NCBI GenBank assembly: GCA_030052355.1
Contig: JASIGS010000155.1
Span: forward strand, 1 to 5,075
Reading direction: 5' to 3'
DNA length: 5,075 nt
Source of the DNA: Streptosporangiaceae bacterium
GTDB taxonomy: Bacteria; Actinomycetota; Actinomycetes; Streptosporangiales; Streptosporangiaceae
A model generated the notes under the pieces. It was not told the origin of the DNA. It was given only the letters and a program-made list of their open reading frames with translations, and ran no database searches. Shown here in pieces: positions 1 through 5,075 of the stretch (within the stretch, counting starts at the first letter, position 1; each line of letters opens with the position of its first letter). The translations under genes were made by a program, and so were the position numbers.

Positions 1-108
1 GCCTGCAAGTGACGGTTCATCTCAATCAAGCTGGCCATGGCTGCCCGTTCGGCCCTCATTGGTGACTGGGTTTGCCCGCTTTGACAGACAGGGCTCTTGG
101 CCGGTTCA

Positions 109-213
109 GGATACCTTGTTGATCTTGCTCGGTTTCTGATATTCCGCGTGGCTGCGATAGCGCTGAGCAGCCGCGGTCGGCGTGGAAGATCACCCAGCTC
201 GGCACGGGCGAAC
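109..213 (-). pseudogene. Degenerate fragment of an IS3-type transposase (OrfB, DDE integrase core)
   Basis: On the minus strand, positions 196-164 read WVIFHADRGCS, which resembles the block around the second catalytic Asp of IS3-family OrfB transposases (V-I-F-H-A/S-D-R-G-x-Q-Y-T-S). After a one-base frame shift near 163-165 the similarity seems to continue as QRYRSHAEYQ, then KINKVS, ending at a stop at 106-108. The expected downstream segment with the catalytic Glu (GRTGxxxDNAxAESFF) is not present in readable form, although a short GRTGS-like string occurs further along in the same frame. Neither OrfA nor terminal inverted repeats are visible. I read it as a decayed remnant about 35 codons long, without activity. 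It lies immediately beyond the point where the adjoining aldo/keto reductase loses family similarity, so the two probably share a rearrangement junction. The match is short and made by eye; chance similarity is possible. Confidence 0.4.
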
Positions 214-780
214 CTCACGCTCGATGGCCCGGTTCAAGATCGAGTACGGCGGCTGCTCAGTTCGGAAGCGTTCCAGCCCGCGCCGATCCGCCGCCCAGTG
301 CGCCTCCACGAGGTCTGAGGCCGGCATCGTCGAGGTTCCGAACGCGCGGATTTTGCCGCAGCGGACCAGGTCTGTCATCACCGAGAGTGTTTCCTCGATG
401 TCGGTGTGGGGATCGGGGCGCTGGACCTGATACACATCGATGCGGTCGGTCTGCAGGCGGCGCAGCGAGTTCTCCACTGCCGTCATGATCCACCGCCGGG
501 AGGCACCCTGCTGGTTCGGGTCGGTACCCATCGGACGGCTGACCTTCGTCGTGAGAACCACGTTGTCACGGCGGCCCTTAAGTGCCCGGCCGACAATCTC
601 TTCCGAGTCCCCGTACGCATCAGCGGTGTCGACGAGGTTGATGCCCGCGTCGAGGGCCCTGTGGATGATCCGGACCGAGTCATCGGGGTCGGGGTTGCCG
701 ACCTGAGTGGCGAGCATGAGCGCGCCGAGCGCGTACGGGCTGACCTTGATGCCTGTTCGACCGAGGTCTCGGTACTTCAT
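190..780 (-). CDS. Aldo/keto reductase, C-terminally truncated (probable pseudogene)
   Basis: This encodes 196 residues of an NADPH-dependent aldo/keto reductase; full-length members are usually about 300-345 residues. The start MKYRDLGRTGIKVS is the usual N-terminus, and the ATG at 780 is preceded by GGAGG at a good distance. Visible family blocks are GINLVDTADAYG at residues 47-57 (catalytic D51 and Y56), the catalytic Lys in TTK (K79), SRRWIM at 94-99, TDRIDVYQVQRPDP at 111-124, and a conserved segment up to ILNRAIEREV at 181-190. The motif that normally reads YQVHRPDP reads YQVQRPDP here, so the tetrad His is Q120. After residue 190 only RPCRAG follows before the stop; the remaining barrel strands and the NADPH-binding C-terminal region are missing. 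The sequence downstream instead resembles a transposase remnant. The product would lack roughly the last third of the barrel and is probably not an active reductase. It follows the LuxR-type regulator gene on the same strand, about 220 bases downstream. Confidence 0.85.
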   Translation of the reverse strand: MKYRDLGRTGIKVSPYALGALMLATQVGNPDPDDSVRIIHRALDAGINLVDTADAYGDSEEIVGRALKGRRDNVVLTTKVSRPMGTDPNQQGASRRWIMTAVENSLRRLQTDRIDVYQVQRPDPHTDIEETLSVMTDLVRCGKIRAFGTSTMPASDLVEAHWAADRRGLERFRTEQPPYSILNRAIEREVRPCRAG

Positions 781-998
781 GACGACCTCCAGACGTTTGC
801 GTGAGCGTGTTCATGCCAACTGCCCGGCCGTACGGGCCCGGACGGGCCGACCGCACAGCTGTTCCTGCCTTCCGAAGATCTGATTCTGCCGATGCAGCTT
901 CCTTAGAATGTTATACGTCGGTGGGCTCTGACCGTGACCGGCGCATAAAACTGCATCCCAGGTGCCGTTGACATGGTCCTGGCACTCTTGCCGCATTC
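781..998. other. Intergenic gap between the LuxR-type regulator and the aldo/keto reductase
   Basis: No convincing gene is present. A 63-codon minus-strand frame (811-1002) overlaps the regulator's stop codon, has no recognisable domain and is probably spurious. A GC-rich palindromic block at 825-849 (CGGCC...GGCCG ends, internal CCGTACGG, and ACGGGCC twice) could be an operator or a leader hairpin for the reductase. Just after the regulator's stop, the minus strand can pair CCAGG with CCTGG (or alternatively GTGCC with GGCAC) within 962-985, followed a few bases later by TTTTA. That would be a weak terminator at best. A minus-strand TATAAC at 908-913 could serve as a -10 element for the reductase, but no -35 partner is obvious. 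Confidence 0.4.
786..790 (-). promoter_or_regulatory. Ribosome binding site of the aldo/keto reductase gene
   Basis: Read on the minus strand, GGAGG lies five bases before the ATG at 780 (GGAGGTCGTC-ATG). It fixes the start and shows that the 5' end of this otherwise damaged gene is intact. Confidence 0.6.
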
Positions 999-3638
999 TC
1001 ACGCCGCTCGCACGAGTTGCACGAGTTCGTGCCGCGACGTGGTGCCGGTCTTGGCGTAGGCGTTGGACAGGTGGAACGCGACGGTGCTGCGGGTGACATA
1101 GAGCTCGCGGGCGATCTGGGCGTAGCTGAGACCTTCCAGCAGCAGCGTCACCACATCGCGTTCCCGATCTGACAGCACCGCCAGCGGGTGGGCGGCTTGG
1201 GCCTCCGTCCCCGCAGGCAGAAGCCGCGCCGCGTACTCACTTGCACCAATGCGTTTCAGGGCTGCCGCAGCGATCGCCCGCGCCTGCTCTGCGGCGGGAT
1301 GCCGTTCAGCCGCCGCGGCGATCGCCGCGTCGACCCGCAGGAGCGCTTCGAACGACGCGATCCCTGGCAGCTCGCCGACCGCGAGCAGGGCATCAGCGTT
1401 CGCACCGCCGCGCGTGCCGGTGGCAAGAGCGCGCAGCCAGGCAACAGCGTGCTCGCGCCAGGTACCGCCGTCGAGGACGGCGAGACGGTCTGCGCACTCT
1501 TCGACCGCTGCCGCGTCGCCAGCCCATGCGGCCGCTATGCCAGTCGTGACGAGCCACAGGTACGGGGTTGCACCTGTGGCTCGTGTGAGGGGGTCGCCGA
1601 AGTCAGCGACGCGCCGTGCGCGCCAGCCGCGACGATCGGCGTCGCTGCCCGCGAAGGCGAGTGCGGCGACATCTGCCATGTCGCCGCATTGCACTGCGCC
1701 GGGCATCGGTCCCGCGATCCGCCCCTCGCGGCTACGCGCGATGGCGGGGCCGATCGGCTGGCAGCCCACCACGGCCGCAAGGGGTGCCACTGCGAGCGCG
1801 ACCGGATGCGGTGCGCCCAGCGGTGAGACGAGCGGCAGGCCCATGCTGATCGATGCGCGGTGCCAGTCTCCCCCGATCCATTGCGCGAAGCCGAGCAGCG
1901 AGTGGAGGACGCCGTCGCCGAAGCCGATCGTGCCGTCTCCGATCCGGCTCGCCACGAGCGACAAGTCGTCGATCGCCTCACGGCTCATGCCCGTGAGGGC
2001 GTAGACCGATCCTCGCCACGACAGTCGCACGAGCCCGGCAGCCGATGCCGAGAGCGCGGCACGGTCGACTCCGCGCTCGGACTCAAACCCCCACAGGTCG
2101 CGCCCGCCTGAGAGCGGCTGCTGCGCCTGGCCGTAGGCAAAGGTAAAGACGGCGCCCAGCGCGGGATCCTGCACGGCTGAGGTGCGGGCGGCCTCCAGGT
2201 CGGGCAGCGCAATCCTGGGGTCGCCGCCCGTGGCGACGACCGACCAGCCGCGCAGGACACGAGCGCGGTAGGCATTGCGCGCCGACATCGCGGCGATGGC
2301 GTCGTCGGTGAGCGGACCGAGCAACCTCGCAGCGCGCACCCACTCCTTGGTGACAGCGAACAGCTGCGCTGCCACAACCCGCCGCTGGGGACTATCCTCG
2401 GCGGTCTCCGCGACGTCCGCTGCCTCGTCGAGATCGTGCGCGAGAACGGCCTCGAAGTCAGCATCCAGGGAGCGCCGCTCGGCGTCGTCCGGGTCAGCGG
2501 AAGCCTCCGCCGCATACCGCAGGAACCGCGCGGCCTCGCGGTATCGCTCCCGCTCGTGAAGTGAAACAGAGTGTGCCTCGAGGTCACGGGCGAGCCCGTC
2601 GTCGGGCGCAGCGGATGCGGCGATCCTGTGCCGCAGGCGATCACCCGCCGCGGGCAGCCGAGCGGCCGCCGCGCGATGCAGACTCCGGCGCCGCACGAGC
2701 GGGATGCCGTCATACACCGCGGCACGGACCACGGCGTGAAAGATCCGGATCCGCAGGACCGCCGTAGCCCGGTCGGTCCGCACCAACCCTTCCTCGCGCA
2801 GCACCGTAACTGCGGCGCCCGCATCCTCGACGCCGCCGACGGCCGCCGCGGTTCCGATGTCGCTCCACGAGTCACCAAGTACCGCCAGCGCGTGCATTAG
2901 CCGGGCAGCGTCGGGGTCAAGCTGCGCGATGCGAGATTCCATGTGCTCAGCGAGGTCCGCCGGCGCCGGGAGCTCACCGCGCGCGCCGAGCGCGGCCAGC
3001 TCGGCCGCGGAGTGCTCCCGCAGCAGCGCGCGGATGAGCAGCGGATTGCCAGCCGTGTGCTCACGCAGCCGCTCGGCGAGCGATGGCGGCGCATCCGGCG
3101 CGAGCGAGCCGACGAGCTCAGCGACCGCCCCGGCATCCAGCCCTTCGAGCCGGATAACACTCCCAGCGGCGTCCACAACACGGCGCCAGGCAAGGTGGCG
3201 CCGCCCAAGCGGCCGGAACGCCGTCGCGACGAGCAGCCGGTCGCCCGCCGCGCGCTGCACCAGGGCCGCCAGCGCGCCAGCCGAATCAGGGTCGATCCAG
3301 TGCAGGTCGTCCACGACCAGCGCCACTGGTCCCGTGAGCTGCAAGCGGTCGACGACAGTTCCGAGCATGCGCGAGGCCTGGAGGGTGTGCTGCGGCAGAG
3401 CGGCATCTTCAGGCACCGCCTCCCACTCCCGCAGCAACAGCAGGCGATCGTCCTGGGCGCTTTCCTCGCCTCCCGCGCGAAGCACATGAAATCCGTCAAG
3501 CCGTCCTATGAGCTCGCGCAGTAGAGCGCTCTTGCCGTAGCCGGCCTCGCCTTCGAGGCTCACGACCGCTGGCCCGCCGGCGCGCGCCGCGGCGACCGCG
3601 CCGTCGATCAGGGCGAGTGAGTCGCCGGGCCACCGCAT
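999..3638 (-). CDS. LAL-type LuxR-family transcriptional regulator with AAA ATPase domain
   Basis: From the ATG at 3638 this is an 879-residue cytoplasmic regulator of the LAL (large ATP-binding LuxR, MalT-like) class, within the usual size range for such proteins. The Walker A motif GEAGYGKS is at residues 30-37 and Walker B (VALVVDD, followed by LHWID) at 105-116. The AAA-type conserved segments RLEGLDAG (about 163-170) and TAGNPLLIRALL (about 195-206) follow. The long alanine-rich helical middle region is probably TPR-like. A LuxR/GerE helix-turn-helix occupies about residues 819-879 (LSDRERDVVTLLLEGLS, then IARELYVTRSTVAFHLS). The protein should bind ATP and an inducer or partner protein, oligomerise and activate transcription. 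The frame stays open upstream to 3968, but that part lies antisense to the membrane-protein gene and lacks family similarity. GGGGGAGG 11 bases before 3638 supports this start; an ATG at 3677 (892 residues) is the alternative, without a Shine-Dalgarno match. The gene diverges from the membrane-protein/hydrolase pair, its likely target by position. The inducer is unknown. Confidence 0.9.
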   Translation of the reverse strand: MRWPGDSLALIDGAVAAARAGGPAVVSLEGEAGYGKSALLRELIGRLDGFHVLRAGGEESAQDDRLLLLREWEAVPEDAALPQHTLQASRMLGTVVDRLQLTGPVALVVDDLHWIDPDSAGALAALVQRAAGDRLLVATAFRPLGRRHLAWRRVVDAAGSVIRLEGLDAGAVAELVGSLAPDAPPSLAERLREHTAGNPLLIRALLREHSAAELAALGARGELPAPADLAEHMESRIAQLDPDAARLMHALAVLGDSWSDIGTAAAVGGVEDAGAAVTVLREEGLVRTDRATAVLRIRIFHAVVRAAVYDGIPLVRRRSLHRAAAARLPAAGDRLRHRIAASAAPDDGLARDLEAHSVSLHERERYREAARFLRYAAEASADPDDAERRSLDADFEAVLAHDLDEAADVAETAEDSPQRRVVAAQLFAVTKEWVRAARLLGPLTDDAIAAMSARNAYRARVLRGWSVVATGGDPRIALPDLEAARTSAVQDPALGAVFTFAYGQAQQPLSGGRDLWGFESERGVDRAALSASAAGLVRLSWRGSVYALTGMSREAIDDLSLVASRIGDGTIGFGDGVLHSLLGFAQWIGGDWHRASISMGLPLVSPLGAPHPVALAVAPLAAVVGCQPIGPAIARSREGRIAGPMPGAVQCGDMADVAALAFAGSDADRRGWRARRVADFGDPLTRATGATPYLWLVTTGIAAAWAGDAAAVEECADRLAVLDGGTWREHAVAWLRALATGTRGGANADALLAVGELPGIASFEALLRVDAAIAAAAERHPAAEQARAIAAAALKRIGASEYAARLLPAGTEAQAAHPLAVLSDRERDVVTLLLEGLSYAQIARELYVTRSTVAFHLSNAYAKTGTTSRHELVQLVRAA

Positions 3639-3649
3639 GCGCCTGTCTG

Positions 3650-3657
3650 CCTCCCCC
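3650..3657 (-). promoter_or_regulatory. Ribosome binding site that decides the LAL regulator start
   Basis: The minus strand reads GGGGGAGG, then 11 bases, then the ATG at 3638. The spacing is slightly long, but no comparable purine-rich site precedes the alternative in-frame ATG at 3677, so 3638 is the favoured start. Confidence 0.45.
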
Positions 3658-3683
3658 GCCCGGCTAGGACTGTCCATTTCGGC

Positions 3684-3739
3684 CAGTCGGCCCGGCCGGA
3701 CTTTGCTCCAGAGTGATGGTAACGGCCTGGCAGTCGGCC
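3684..3739. repeat. 9-bp direct repeat pair CAGTCGGCC (candidate operator)
   Basis: The copies are at 3684-3692 and 3731-3739 and both continue into GGCC-containing sequence (CGGCC after the first, GGCC after the second). The 47-base offset is about four and a half helical turns. High GC content makes short GGCC matches common, so function is uncertain, but the exact repeat including the less biased CAGTC part and its position between divergent genes make it worth noting. Confidence 0.4.
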
Positions 3740-3750
3740 GGCCTCGTTCG

Positions 3751-3755
3751 AAGGA
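3751..3755 (+). promoter_or_regulatory. Ribosome binding site of the membrane-protein gene
   Basis: AAGGA lies seven bases before the ATG at 3763. It supports starting the membrane protein there rather than at the upstream in-frame ATG at 3637, which would add 42 polar, arginine-rich residues encoded by the divergent promoter region. Confidence 0.55.
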
Positions 3756-3762
3756 TTCCGTC

Positions 3763-4371
3763 ATGAAACCGCTCACCATCGTCGTCGGCTTCATCCCGCA
3801 GGCCATCTTCGTAATACTCGTCAGCTGGCTGTCCCTCGGCTGGGCAGCCGCCGCCGGACTCGCAGCAGGGGTCATCCTCGTGGCCGTCTCCGCTACCCGC
3901 GGTGGCGTCAAGATCCTGCCCGTTGCACAATCCGTCATCCTCGCCGCGTTCACCGTGGTCGGCTTCACCGTCGGGCATCAGGCGGAGATAACGTTCGCGC
4001 CCTACGCGCGCGGCGTCGCGAGTCTCGCCCTCGGCGCCTTCATCGTCGCGACGAGCTCTTCCTTCCCGTTCACCGCGCAGTTCGCACGCCAGACCGTGCC
4101 GCAGCAGTACTGGCAGACCCCGCAGTTCTTGAGCATCAACCGCCGCGTGAGCCTCGTCTGGGGACTCGCCGTGCTCGCCATCGGCGCCGGTCACCTCGGG
4201 GCAGCGTTCGCGGGCAGCAGCGCGCCGATAGTGCGCATCCTCCTCGACTGGGGCGTCCCTGCCTACGCGGCCTTCCACGCCTACACCATCACCAAGCACA
4301 CAATTGGACAGAACGGCCATACACCGCATCCCGGCGAGACCGGCGAGCCCGCGGACCAGCCCGCTCACTGA
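3763..4371 (+). CDS. Six-segment integral membrane protein of unknown function
   Basis: The product has 202 residues from the ATG supported by AAGGA. Hydrophobic segments lie at about residues 4-22, 24-43, 51-70, 83-99, 129-150 and 155-173, and the protein ends in a hydrophilic tail of about 25 residues rich in His, Pro and Glu. There is no cleavable signal peptide; the first segment looks like a membrane anchor. The loop between segments four and five carries the most family-like sequence: PFTAQFARQTVP at 102-113, YWQTP at 116-120, then N126 and R127, leading into SLVWG. A similar PFT-x-Q-(Y/F)-AR-x-x-VP pattern followed by Trp occurs, as far as I recall, in uncharacterised bacterial membrane proteins, so I assign no function. 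The hydrolase gene follows 44 bases downstream on the same strand, indicating a shared transcript. A role in uptake, export or sensing of the hydrolase substrate is possible but not shown by the sequence. Confidence 0.8.
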   Translation: MKPLTIVVGFIPQAIFVILVSWLSLGWAAAAGLAAGVILVAVSATRGGVKILPVAQSVILAAFTVVGFTVGHQAEITFAPYARGVASLALGAFIVATSSSFPFTAQFARQTVPQQYWQTPQFLSINRRVSLVWGLAVLAIGAGHLGAAFAGSSAPIVRILLDWGVPAYAAFHAYTITKHTIGQNGHTPHPGETGEPADQPAH

Positions 4372-4403
4372 CCCGGCGTCAGCCCGCAACCGCGTCACGC
4401 ACC

Positions 4404-4410
4404 AGGAGAG
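4404..4410 (+). promoter_or_regulatory. Ribosome binding site of the alpha/beta hydrolase gene
   Basis: AGGAGAG sits five bases before the ATG at 4416 (seven if counted from the AGGAG core). It is the strongest Shine-Dalgarno match on the plus strand here and fixes the start of the hydrolase. Confidence 0.6.
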
Positions 4411-4415
4411 AGACG

Positions 4416-5075
4416 ATGACCACGACCACCGGTACGGCCCTGACCACCACCGAGCTCGACCGCCACGGCACCGCCTCGCACGAGATCTACACGGCCGGCC
4501 TCTACCCCGGTGCCGGAGAGTGGGATTTCACAATCCGCTCGATCCTCGGCAAGTCCTCCCGCGGCGGGTCCGACGCCGGGGAAGTACTGGCCACCGTCGC
4601 ATCGGTCCAGCCCGGCGACCGGACCGCATGGTTCGACGCCTGGGTCGCTCTCGGTGAGCGAATTGCGGCAATCGCCGGGGCGTCCGCCGCCGCTGGCCAC
4701 CGCGTCAGCGCCGCCCGCGCGTACCTGCGCGCCGCCAACTACCTCGCGGTCGCCGTCAACTCCATCGACGGCCTCGACGGAAACACCAGCAAGCTTCTGC
4801 CCACCTTCCGCGCCCACAGAGCGGCGTGGGAAGGATTCGTCGCGAACACCAGATGGCCCGTCGAGCGCGTCGACATCCCCTACGAAGGGTCGAGCATGCC
4901 CGGCTGGCTATTCCGCCCCGACGACTCCAACGGGAGACGCCCCACCCTCGTCATGAACAACGGCAGCGACGGGTCCGCCAGCGGATGCTGGTGCGAGGGC
5001 GCGGAGGGCGGTCTCGAGCGGCGCTACAACGTGCTGTTGTTTGACGGCCCGGGCCAGCAGTCAATGCTGTTCGAG
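4416..5075 (+). CDS. Alpha/beta hydrolase, 2,6-dihydropseudooxynicotine hydrolase-like (3' end outside window)
   Basis: The frame is open from the ATG at 4416 to the last base, giving 220 residues without a stop, so the gene is partial. Residues 1-145 form the helical N-terminal region typical of this family, with AAGHRVSAARAYLRAANY at 92-109 as the clearest block. From about 149 the hydrolase core begins: VERVDIPYEG at 149-158, MPGWLFRPDD at 161-170 and PTLVMNNGSDGS at 176-187, where the oxyanion-hole loop is expected. The strand and turn NVLLFDGPGQ at 205-214 match the FDGPGQG signature. The nucleophile elbow (G-x-S-x-G) and the catalytic Asp and His lie downstream and cannot be checked. 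Members hydrolyse carbon-carbon or ester bonds in small molecules in the cytoplasm; the best-known one acts in nicotine breakdown, but the substrate here cannot be inferred. It probably shares a transcript with the membrane-protein gene and may be controlled by the divergent LAL regulator. The Cys pair at 191 and 193 after the oxyanion loop is unusual to my eye. Confidence 0.85.
   Translation, partial: MTTTTGTALTTTELDRHGTASHEIYTAGLYPGAGEWDFTIRSILGKSSRGGSDAGEVLATVASVQPGDRTAWFDAWVALGERIAAIAGASAAAGHRVSAARAYLRAANYLAVAVNSIDGLDGNTSKLLPTFRAHRAAWEGFVANTRWPVERVDIPYEGSSMPGWLFRPDDSNGRRPTLVMNNGSDGSASGCWCEGAEGGLERRYNVLLFDGPGQQSMLFE

Larger units (their letters stand above)
3639..3762. promoter_or_regulatory. 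Divergent promoter/operator region between regulator and membrane-protein operon
   Basis: These 124 bases separate two divergent genes and must hold the promoters for both, unless the regulator starts at 3677. An exact 9-bp direct repeat, CAGTCGGCC, occurs at 3684-3692 and 3731-3739, 47 bases apart. Each copy sits among GGCC half-sites: GGCCAGTCGGCC (3681-3692) is a perfect 4-4-4 dyad, and GGCC also occurs at 3724-3727 and 3740-3743. A small palindrome GGACTGTCC lies at 3667-3675. LuxR-type regulators bind dyad or repeated sites, so these are candidate operators for the adjacent LAL protein; this is inference. No consensus -35/-10 pair could be assigned with confidence on either strand. Confidence 0.45.

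Noticed and set aside
97..318. Plus-strand 73-codon frame at the left end
   Set aside because: It covers the reductase 3' end and the transposase-like debris in antisense and shows no protein-like features.
968..973. TTGACA on the plus strand as a -35 promoter box
   Set aside because: No -10 hexamer lies at 16-18 bases' spacing, and no plus-strand gene follows; the sequence ahead is the 3' end of the regulator on the other strand.
811..1002. Small 63-codon minus-strand frame between regulator and reductase
   Set aside because: It overlaps the regulator stop, has no clear ribosome binding site or domain, and its Cys/Gln/His-rich composition differs from the neighbouring proteins.
1188..2004. 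Long plus-strand open frames opposite the regulator (for example 1188-1826 and 1249-2004)
   Set aside because: They are arginine/serine/alanine-rich antisense shadows produced by high GC content opposite a well-supported LAL gene, with no domain or ribosome binding site.
2857..3524. Plus-strand open frames of about 190-210 codons opposite the ATPase domain
   Set aside because: They are antisense to the Walker A/B region of the regulator, with low-complexity composition and no family resemblance.
3664..4398. Minus-strand open frame of 244 codons opposite the membrane-protein gene
   Set aside because: It is rich in Gly, Asp, Glu and Arg as expected for the reverse complement of a hydrophobic GC-rich gene; no motif is visible, and the plus-strand gene has clear transmembrane segments and a ribosome binding site.
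4304..4657. Plus-strand frame bridging the membrane-protein and hydrolase genes
   Set aside because: It overlaps both real genes in another frame, is Arg/His/Asp-rich and has no recognisable domain.

Overview
The window is uniformly GC-rich, with strong GC bias at third codon positions, alanine/arginine-rich proteins and purine-rich ribosome binding sites. Together with a large ATP-binding LuxR-type (LAL) regulator and a protein of the 2,6-dihydropseudooxynicotine-hydrolase-like family, this suggests a high-GC actinobacterium. I cannot name the genus from sequence alone.

Layout. (i) 1-213: debris. The minus strand holds a short, frameshifted match to the catalytic core of an IS3-type transposase, directly abutting the broken 3' end of the next gene. 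(ii) 190-780, minus: an aldo/keto reductase that keeps its N-terminal 190 or so residues. It then loses family similarity at the junction with the debris, and its catalytic His is a Gln. (iii) 781-998: a gap without a gene. (iv) 999-3638, minus: a complete LAL regulator with a P-loop ATPase at the N-terminus and a LuxR/GerE helix-turn-helix at the extreme C-terminus. (v) 3639-3762: a compact divergent promoter region with a 9-bp direct repeat and several GGCC half-sites. (vi) 3763-4371, plus: a six-segment membrane protein of unassigned function. (vii) 4416-5075, plus: the N-terminal 220 residues of an alpha/beta hydrolase that runs off the window, 44 bp behind the membrane protein and probably in the same operon.

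How the parts may work together (inference). The LAL regulator is transcribed away from a membrane-protein/hydrolase pair, a common arrangement for a regulator controlling a neighbouring catabolic or detoxification operon. The membrane protein could move or sense a hydrophobic substrate that the cytoplasmic hydrolase cleaves. The aldo/keto reductase lies downstream of the regulator on the same strand and may once have belonged to the locus, but it now looks truncated by a mobile-element-associated rearrangement. I see no RNA gene, CRISPR array, complete insertion sequence or clearly new system. The most notable items are the broken reductase/transposase junction and the repeat-bearing divergent control region.
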